Part shown: positions 5,795 through 10,742 of the stretch, piece by piece
Numbering within the stretch: position 1 is the stretch's first letter
How the letters are laid out: the number at the start of each line of letters is the position of its first letter
Source of the DNA: Spirochaetales bacterium
GTDB taxonomy: Bacteria; Spirochaetota; Spirochaetia; SZUA-6; DRHE01
Reading direction: 5' to 3'
NCBI GenBank assembly: GCA_011049745.1
Contig: DRHE01000146.1
Location: 1-10,742 of the forward strand
DNA length: 10,742 nucleotides
Notes under the pieces: generated by a model
What the model was told of the DNA's origin: nothing
The model's database searches: none
What the model saw: only the letters and a program-made list of their open reading frames with translations
Position numbers and translations under genes: made by a program

Positions 5795-6462
5795 TCAATC
5801 CTTTCCTCTTCTATTTTGGCTTTTAAATCTTCAATCGGGATTTTCTCTTTTGCCGCAATAAAATCTTCAGCGATAAAGGGGATGGACTGGTGCTTCCGGC
5901 CCGTTTCAGGGTCCAGGTAGCGTATCTGCAGAGGTATGCCCTCCTGGGCAACCAGGACCTCATAAAAGATCGAGCTTTCTTCAAGTGTATATGCTACCTG
6001 CCACAATTTAGAGCCGTCTTCATTTATCCTAAGCAATGCATTATTCAGTATTGAAGAGACTGTGCCCCCCTTATTGGCGGCGGTGAGGGTTGTTCCCTGA
6101 CCCTGTTCATAATTACTGAATTCATTCTTAAATATGCGGAAGAGATAATCGGGAAAGATATAGTCATCATCCCAGACAAATTGATTGAAGTAATCAAAGC
6201 TCATGTTGAAATAATTGAATTGTACCACCGGTGTAAGCAGGCTTTTAAGGGTATAGGGTGTCTGTATTTCCAGGTCTGGAACTTTAGCGGCAGTCTCTCC
6301 GGCAGCAGCTTTATCTGCCGGGGGAGCTGTGCTTAATCCGGCACAGCCGCTGAGTAAAAGAATAAGGGAAATAACACCTGCTGCAATAAACTTGTGTTTA
6401 CCCACATAGCTCTCCCTGCCCGCAGCAGACACCAATCTTAACTTTGCAAAATGATACTGCAT
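5785..6462 (-). CDS. Lipoprotein of unknown function
   Basis: 225 residues from ATG 6462, which has a strong AGGAGG ribosome site at five-base spacing, 13 bases after the oxidoreductase stop. The lipobox is LLSGC with Cys40, unusually far in. A second possible start, GTG 6405 with AGGGAGAG upstream, would put the cysteine at 21, a more usual signal length. After the cysteine comes an Ala/Pro linker, then a mixed region rich in aromatic residues ('FNYFNMSFDYFNQF' about 75-88) with 'WQVAYTLEESSIFYEVLVAQ' and 'IRYLDPETGR' further on, and a charged helical end 'LKAKIEEERIEEL'. No family is recognised. It is probably anchored to a membrane facing the periplasm. It is last in the glnS operon, and its 3' end is probably frameshifted. 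Confidence 0.78.
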   Translation of the reverse strand: MQYHFAKLRLVSAAGRESYVGKHKFIAAGVISLILLLSGCAGLSTAPPADKAAAGETAAKVPDLEIQTPYTLKSLLTPVVQFNYFNMSFDYFNQFVWDDDYIFPDYLFRIFKNEFSNYEQGQGTTLTAANKGGTVSSILNNALLRINEDGSKLWQVAYTLEESSIFYEVLVAQEGIPLQIRYLDPETGRKHQSIPFIAEDFIAAKEKIPIEDLKAKIEEERIEEL

Positions 6463-6475
6463 GACACCCTCCTCT

Positions 6476-7471
6476 TTAGTATAGTTTTTTTACTTTTTGT
6501 TTCCGCTTAATCGAATCAATGAACTCAATGGCCTTATAACCGTGCCAGCCGCTGGAGAGCGGTTCATGAGTTTCAAATTTAACACATTGCATGGCGTCTA
6601 ACAACATGTTTTTAAAGTAACCTGTTGTCCCAGGCCTCCTAACGGAGGTTTTCTCCAAGGAATTCATATCTTCATAGTAGCCACTTTTTACGCTCCGGTA
6701 TTCTTCATACAGACCATTGCCGATACGGATCTTGCCGGATGAAAAATTCAGGGTTATGGCGAATTCAAGATAATCATGGCCTGAGCCAATCTCCAGGATT
6801 ACCGGTATCTTCCCGCTTCTGCTGATTATTATTAAAGATTCTCTTTCTAAGGCAGAGAACTTCACTGTTTCAATTTTTTCCAGGTATAAGGAGGTAAGAA
6901 AGTTGATGATGTCGATAAGATGGGTGCCGTCATGGAGCAGGGTGTCATTTACCGGCCGCGTTCTACCCATGAAGAGGCTGGAGGAGATAGATAGAAGCTG
7001 GCCCAGGGTTTGTTCCTCAATATGCTTTTTGGCCCTCTGGTAATCCTTTGAATAACGGCGTTCATGATTGGTCAGTATTTTGATTTTACCGTCTTTATCC
7101 AGTTGAGCAATCTTCAAGGCATCCTTGCTGTTTTCAGCAAGTGGTTTTTCACAGATAATTACCTTTGGTTTATAGGGTAAAGCCATTTTTATTATTTCCA
7201 GGTGGGTTTCCGAAGGAGTGGCAATATGAAGAATATGGCACTGGTTGGTTTTCAGCATATCACGGACATCTTCATATACCCGGGAGCAGTTCCACCTTTG
7301 GGCAAAGAGCTCCCGTCTCTCTTTATTGATATCGCAGCCGGCTGTCAGTCTGCACTCTCTGTTTCGTTTAATTGCTCCGGCATGAGTGCACGGTTTTTCA
7401 CGCAGCCGGTCATCCTCGAGTATGCTTCCGATTCTTCCTAAACCTACTATGCAGCAGTGGATCTTATCCAT
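6476..7471 (-). CDS. Gfo/Idh/MocA-family NAD(P)-dependent oxidoreductase
   Basis: 331 residues. The N-terminal Rossmann fold shows GLGRIG (10-15) and an acidic residue ending the second strand (GCDIN, Asp47), suggesting NAD preference. 'HIATPSETH' (82-90) and 'CEKPLAEN' (107-114) are the family's substrate-loop and EKP motifs, with Lys109 the usual catalytic lysine. 'NHERRYS' (135-141) and 'HDGTHLIDIINF' (180-191) carry the usual downstream His/Asp set of the active site. The C-terminal part is the alpha/beta substrate domain. Such enzymes oxidise sugars, inositols or related alcohols; the substrate cannot be told here. The ATG at 7471 lies 26 bases after the transporter stop, with no good ribosome site, so it may depend on translation of the gene before it. 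Length is normal and the frame intact. Confidence 0.92.
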   Translation of the reverse strand: MDKIHCCIVGLGRIGSILEDDRLREKPCTHAGAIKRNRECRLTAGCDINKERRELFAQRWNCSRVYEDVRDMLKTNQCHILHIATPSETHLEIIKMALPYKPKVIICEKPLAENSKDALKIAQLDKDGKIKILTNHERRYSKDYQRAKKHIEEQTLGQLLSISSSLFMGRTRPVNDTLLHDGTHLIDIINFLTSLYLEKIETVKFSALERESLIIISRSGKIPVILEIGSGHDYLEFAITLNFSSGKIRIGNGLYEEYRSVKSGYYEDMNSLEKTSVRRPGTTGYFKNMLLDAMQCVKFETHEPLSSGWHGYKAIEFIDSIKRKQKVKKLY

Positions 7472-7497
7472 AATATTCGCGGTATTGTCTTAATCAG

Positions 7498-8412
7498 TCA
7501 ATCATTCCTGGAAAGACCATATTTTTCCTGTTTTTCGATATTTCCCAGGGGTTCAACATGGACCATAATATCATATACATTCTCGATGCTCTCTTTAATC
7601 ACCAATTCGATCTTTTTGGCGATCTCGTGGGCCTGGGAAAGGGTGAGTGATCCCCGGACTTCGACATCGAGATCAATTATATACATATTTGCCAGTTTGC
7701 GAACTCTCGTTCGATGGGGGTTGAAGGCGCCATTAACCATGCATACTGCATTAAATATCTTGTTATAAACTGAAGGATCCTCTATACCATCCATCAGTTC
7801 ATTGCTGGTCTCCAGAAAGATCTCGAAGGCTGTTTTCATAATCCAGAGGCTGACTATAAAAGCAGTTATAGAGTCTATTAAAGATATTTGAAGAATATTG
7901 GTAAAGAGCAGACCGATAAGCACACCAATCGAGATGAGAATATCATTCTGCATGTTTTTGCCATTAGCGATCAGCATTGAGCATTCTATTTTTTTTCCGA
8001 TGGCGAAGTGATAAAAGGTAAGAATCAGCTTGCCGGCAATAGAGATTACGGTAACATAGATGGCCAGCAGGGATGGCATAGGGTAAGCTTGATTCTCGAT
8101 TATACTCAATATAGTTGAGAGGGCTAACTGCGCGCCTACAAAAAAGATGACAAATGAGAGTATCTTGGTGGCAATAGCCTCCGCGCGGTGGTGGCCGTAT
8201 GGGTGCTCCCTGTCCGGCGGCTGGGAGATGATCTTAGCAGTGAACAGGATTACCAGGGAGGTTACGATATCGGTGGTAGAATCAACTCCATCGCTGACTA
8301 CAGCCAGGCTTCCGGAAATAGTGCCGGCAGCGATCTTCACCAATGCTAAGATAAGATTGCCGAAGATACCAATATAAGAGGCTGTTTTTATCTGTTGGTT
8401 CCTGTTTTTCAC
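7498..8412 (-). CDS. Cation diffusion facilitator (CDF) family divalent metal transporter
   Basis: 304 residues from GTG 8412, preceded by GGGGAG at eight bases. An in-frame TTG at 8451 after GGAG, overlapping the glnS stop by a few bases, is an alternative that adds 13 residues. A longer frame back to 8544 lies inside glnS and is unlikely. Six membrane segments are followed by a cytosolic domain from about 215. TM2 has D44 and D48 ('SDGVDSTTD'), the usual metal site residues. The loop has 'DREHPYGHHRAE' (67-78), the family signature. In TM5 the usual HxxxD is N153xxxD157. The C-terminal 'VRKLANMYIIDLDVEVRGSL' and 'IMVHVEP' fit the CDF dimerisation domain. It exports metal such as Zn, Fe or Mn by proton exchange; specificity is uncertain because of N153. 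Second gene of the glnS operon. Confidence 0.93.
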   Translation of the reverse strand: MKNRNQQIKTASYIGIFGNLILALVKIAAGTISGSLAVVSDGVDSTTDIVTSLVILFTAKIISQPPDREHPYGHHRAEAIATKILSFVIFFVGAQLALSTILSIIENQAYPMPSLLAIYVTVISIAGKLILTFYHFAIGKKIECSMLIANGKNMQNDILISIGVLIGLLFTNILQISLIDSITAFIVSLWIMKTAFEIFLETSNELMDGIEDPSVYNKIFNAVCMVNGAFNPHRTRVRKLANMYIIDLDVEVRGSLTLSQAHEIAKKIELVIKESIENVYDIMVHVEPLGNIEKQEKYGLSRND

Positions 8413-8452
8413 CCTTAAAGCTCCCCGGGAGCCACGCTTGGCTTTAAACAAA

Positions 8453-10192
8453 TCAACTCCTGCTCTGTGCTCTCTGGATTTTAGCCCAGGAATCGCGCAA
8501 GGAAACTGTTCGATTGAAAAGAGGGTGCTCCTCTGAAGAATCAACAGAGTCGGCGCAGAAGTATCCCTGCCTTAAGAATTGGTAAGTTGTGCCTGGTTTA
8601 GCGTTTTTCAGGCCAGGCTCAATCATGCAGCCGGAGAGGAGATCTAAAGAATCGGGATTGAGGTTGCTTATGAAATCCTTATCCGGCTGGGTATCTTCAG
8701 GATTTTCCTTAATAAAAAGGTGGTTATATAGACGTACCTCGGCCTTTACTGCATGAGCAGCTGAAACCCAGTGTGAGGTACCCTTTACCTTGCGGCCATC
8801 TGCTGACCAGCCGCCCCTGGTTTGGGGATCATAAGTGCAGCCCAGCTCGATTACTTCACCGGTGTTTTTATCTTTTTCCATGCGCACACACTTGATATAG
8901 TAGGCATGTTTTAAGCGTATCTCTTTTCCGGGAGACAACCGGAAAAATTTTCTGGGGGGTTCCTCTATAAAATCCTCCTGTTCAATGTAGAGGACCCTGG
9001 AGAAGGGTATCTTGCGGCTCCCCATGGTGCTGTCTTCCGGATTGTTTTCCGCGTCCAGCCATTCGATTTTATCTTCCGGGTAATTGTCAATTACTACCCT
9101 TAGGGGGCGGAGAACAGCCATTACTCTTGGAGCCCGTTTATTCAGATCTTCGCGGAGATAATGTTCCAGCATGGCAATGTCGATGGTGCTGTTGGTTTTG
9201 GAAACTCCAATGCGGTCGCAGAAAGTCCTGATTGCCTCGGGTGTATAACCGCGCCGGCGCAGACCGCTCAATGTAGGCATTCTGGGATCATCCCAGCCGC
9301 TTACCAGGCCTTCTTCCACCAATTGCAGCAGCTTGCGTTTACTCATGATTGTATAGCTCAGATTAAGCCTGGCAAATTCGATTTGCTGGGGATGAGATTT
9401 TAATTTTAACCGGTCCAGGAACCAATCATAGAGGGGGCGGTTATTCTCAAATTCAAGGGTACAAATGGAGTGGGTTATTCCCTCAATTGAATCGGAAAGA
9501 CAGTGGGCAAAATCATACATGGGGTAGATGCACCACTTTTTGCCGGTTCTGGGGTGCTCGGTATATCTGATCCGGTAGATCGTAGGATCACGCATATTCA
9601 GATTGGCAGAGGACATATCGATTATTGCCCGCAGCACATGGGCGCCCTCTTCGAAATCCCCGGCACGCATACGCTGGAAGAGTTCCAGGTTCTCCGCCAC
9701 GGAACGATTCCTATAGGGGCTGTCTTTACCGGTTTCGGTCAAAGTGCCGCGGTACTGCCGTATTTCATCGGCGCTGAGGCTGCAGATATAGGCCTTACCA
9801 TCCTTAATCAATTGCATTGCATATTGATAGAGCTGCTCAAAGTAGTCGGAAGTATAGAACAGGCGCTCCTGCCAGTCAAAACCCAGCCACCGGACATCCG
9901 ATTGAATAGAATCAATGTACTCAACTTCCTCTTTGGCCGGGTTGGTGTCGTCGAAGCGTAAGTTACATAAGCCGCCCGGGTGCTCGGAAGCAATGCCAAA
10001 GTTCAGACAGATAGATTTAGCATGGCCAATGTGAAGATAGCCATTCGGCTCAGGAGGAAACCTGGTGTGCACCCTCCCCTCGTTTTTGTTGTTTTTCAGA
10101 TCTTCAGCAATTATGGTGCGGATAAAATCTGTTGAGGCAGGGGCATCAGTTGCTTCCTGTTTCATATCCGGATTTTGCTTATCTTGTGACAT
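8453..10192 (-). CDS. glnS: Glutaminyl-tRNA synthetase
   Basis: 579 residues, close to the usual bacterial length (about 550-560). It attaches glutamine to tRNA-Gln in the cytosol. The class I signature is [14 protein letters not shown] (HIGH 54-57), followed by '[12 protein letters not shown]' (78-89); the second signature is MSKRK (283-287), the GlnRS form of KMSKS. '[20 protein letters not shown]' (223-242) and '[20 protein letters not shown]' are typical of the GlnRS/GluRS catalytic core, and the two beta-barrel anticodon-binding domains follow from about 340. A hydrophilic 20-residue N-terminus precedes the core. A purine-rich AGAGAG lies just before ATG 10192. It is the first gene of a minus-strand operon with a CDF transporter close behind. 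Intact, with no odd residues noticed. Its presence implies direct Gln-tRNA formation, perhaps alongside an amidotransferase. Confidence 0.98.
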   Translation of the reverse strand: MSQDKQNPDMKQEATDAPASTDFIRTIIAEDLKNNKNEGRVHTRFPPEPNGYLHIGHAKSICLNFGIASEHPGGLCNLRFDDTNPAKEEVEYIDSIQSDVRWLGFDWQERLFYTSDYFEQLYQYAMQLIKDGKAYICSLSADEIRQYRGTLTETGKDSPYRNRSVAENLELFQRMRAGDFEEGAHVLRAIIDMSSANLNMRDPTIYRIRYTEHPRTGKKWCIYPMYDFAHCLSDSIEGITHSICTLEFENNRPLYDWFLDRLKLKSHPQQIEFARLNLSYTIMSKRKLLQLVEEGLVSGWDDPRMPTLSGLRRRGYTPEAIRTFCDRIGVSKTNSTIDIAMLEHYLREDLNKRAPRVMAVLRPLRVVIDNYPEDKIEWLDAENNPEDSTMGSRKIPFSRVLYIEQEDFIEEPPRKFFRLSPGKEIRLKHAYYIKCVRMEKDKNTGEVIELGCTYDPQTRGGWSADGRKVKGTSHWVSAAHAVKAEVRLYNHLFIKENPEDTQPDKDFISNLNPDSLDLLSGCMIEPGLKNAKPGTTYQFLRQGYFCADSVDSSEEHPLFNRTVSLRDSWAKIQRAQSRS

Positions 10193-10237
10193 CTCTCTAT
10201 TAATTCCTTAACTATAATATTTAGTTTCCAGTTGGCA

Positions 10238-10265
10238 TTCTTAAATAAAACAACATTATTGTCAA
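10238..10265 (-). promoter_or_regulatory. Candidate promoter of the glnS operon
   Basis: On the minus strand a perfect TTGACA (10260-10265) is followed after 16 bases by TAAGAA (10238-10243), a weak -10. A transcript from it would have an AU-rich leader of about 40 bases. It stands directly behind the terminator of the preceding gene. Confidence 0.45.
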
Positions 10266-10273
10266 ATATAAAT

Positions 10274-10311
10274 AAAAAAGGCAGGGAACCATTACCGACC
10301 CCTTGCCTTTG
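10274..10311 (-). terminator. Rho-independent terminator of the DUF2202-like gene
   Basis: On the minus strand AAAGGCA(A)GGG pairs with CCCTGCCTTT around a loop of about 13 bases, followed by a T run (TTTTTT). It lies just past the stop at 10334 and separates that gene from the glnS promoter. Confidence 0.82.
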
Positions 10312-10333
10312 TTTCAAGCGTTTACATTAAGCT

Positions 10334-10621
10334 TTAGTATCTTCTCAGGTTGTTCCGAAAAGCCCGGAGATGATTATCCGAACCAGATTTTAACCTCTCA
10401 AAAACATCTCTTACATCTTCCGGAAGATCTTGCTTCAGGAATGATTCATACATGGAGATATTATCAATTTCAGCCTGCACGCCGATTTCCAAAGCCGTTT
10501 TCATATCTTCCGGCAGTACCGTATGCTCGCCGGCGGCGCCAAAATCAGCAGCAGCGGAAACTGTAGCAACAAAGCTCAAAGAAAGAATTAATACTAGAAA
10601 CATTGAAAATGTCTTTTTCAT
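10334..10621 (-). CDS. Small secreted DUF2202-like (half ferritin-like) protein
   Basis: 95 residues from ATG 10621, chosen over ATG 10639 because GGAGG stands six bases before it and it begins the signal peptide (MKKTFSMFLVLILSLSF, cleavage likely after VSA, residue 23). The mature part of about 70 residues holds two helices: 'MKTALEIGVQAEIDNISMYE' and 'DLPEDVRDVFERLKSGSDNH' followed by 'LRAF'. From memory this is the C-terminal helix pair of DUF2202, a ferritin-like family with 'G..IEE.DI.DL' and 'GS.NHL.AF'. Candidate metal residues are E45, E51, D53, E59 and H84. Full DUF2202 domains are about 140-170 residues with four helices; the first pair is absent here. It may act as a dimer, or have lost its N-terminal half. 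Own terminator downstream. Probably periplasmic; function unknown. Confidence 0.72.
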   Translation of the reverse strand: MKKTFSMFLVLILSLSFVATVSAAADFGAAGEHTVLPEDMKTALEIGVQAEIDNISMYESFLKQDLPEDVRDVFERLKSGSDNHLRAFRNNLRRY

Positions 10622-10685
10622 TTTTGTCCTCCAAATCATTTGATATATATAAAGTAGCTGGAGGTTGGGCTTATTAGAGGGAGGG

Positions 10686-10707
10686 TAAGTGAAGAATAGG
10701 TGAAGAA
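10686..10707. repeat. 11-bp tandem direct repeat upstream of the DUF2202-like gene
   Basis: TAAGTGAAGAA (10686-10696) is followed without gap by TAGGTGAAGAA (10697-10707), matching at 10 of 11 bases. Eleven-base spacing places both copies on one face of the helix and is usual for OmpR/PhoB-type response-regulator sites. It lies about 65 bases upstream of the start codon. An AT-rich TATATA stretch (10644-10651) between them could be the -10, with no clear -35. Regulatory role is inferred. Confidence 0.35.
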
Positions 10708-10742
10708 GTATTATTTTACTTTGCAGTAGTATATTCTCTCGA

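Noticed and set aside
8413..8544. Extended N-terminus of the CDF transporter from ATG 8544
   Set aside because: It would overlap glnS by 92 bases and adds no family sequence; GTG 8412 or TTG 8451 have ribosome sites.
9503..9961. 152-codon plus-strand open frame inside glnS
   Set aside because: Antisense shadow of an intact, well conserved synthetase.

Overview
Bacterial chromosome segment, probably from a Gram-negative-type anaerobe or facultative anaerobe. The clues are two lipobox-bearing exported proteins, a diheme c-type cytochrome, a PilZ (cyclic-di-GMP) protein and a DUF3786 protein. The lineage cannot be fixed from the sequence: the DUF3786, zinc-ribbon and cytochrome genes recall Desulfobacterota-like genomes, while the PilZ protein and its surroundings also recall Spirochaetota. 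This is an impression, not a search result. No tRNA, rRNA, CRISPR array or complete mobile element was seen.

Left part (1-1190): the N-terminal part of a DUF3786 gene runs off the left edge on the minus strand. It is preceded by a short minus-strand reading frame broken by a TGA at codon 3. On the plus strand a truncated zinc-ribbon-like reading frame runs into a remnant of an IS110-family transposase, followed by a small unrecognised reading frame. This looks like an old insertion and rearrangement scar.

Middle (1159-2082): a self-contained minus-strand unit encodes a lipoprotein diheme cytochrome c, with a promoter (perfect -35) and a clear rho-independent terminator.

Decay zone (about 2160-5130): an orphan C-terminal coding fragment, a PilZ gene that has probably lost its first codons to a frameshift, a MocR/PdxR-type aminotransferase, an inositol-monophosphatase-family fragment and, divergently, a NagA-type deacetylase. 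The last three are clearly broken. The aminotransferase and NagA have each lost an internal block that held catalytic residues. A four-helix membrane protein gene directly behind nagA is intact.

Right part (5573-10320): a minus-strand operon reads glnS, a cation diffusion facilitator, a Gfo/Idh/MocA oxidoreductase and a lipoprotein. Spacings are short (about 40, 25 and 13 bases). The lipoprotein has a likely frameshifted C-terminal tail that meets the plus-strand membrane-protein gene tail to tail. glnS is full length and carries its expected motifs, so the damage to the left is unlikely to be general sequencing error. The glnS operon has its own candidate promoter just behind a strong terminator.

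Right edge (10274-10742): a small secreted protein resembling half of a DUF2202 ferritin-like domain, with an 11-bp tandem repeat upstream that could be a response-regulator site.

I did not find a convincing new multi-gene system. The most useful observations are the clustered gene decay, the altered metal site of the CDF transporter, the half-length DUF2202 protein and the hidden coding fragments.
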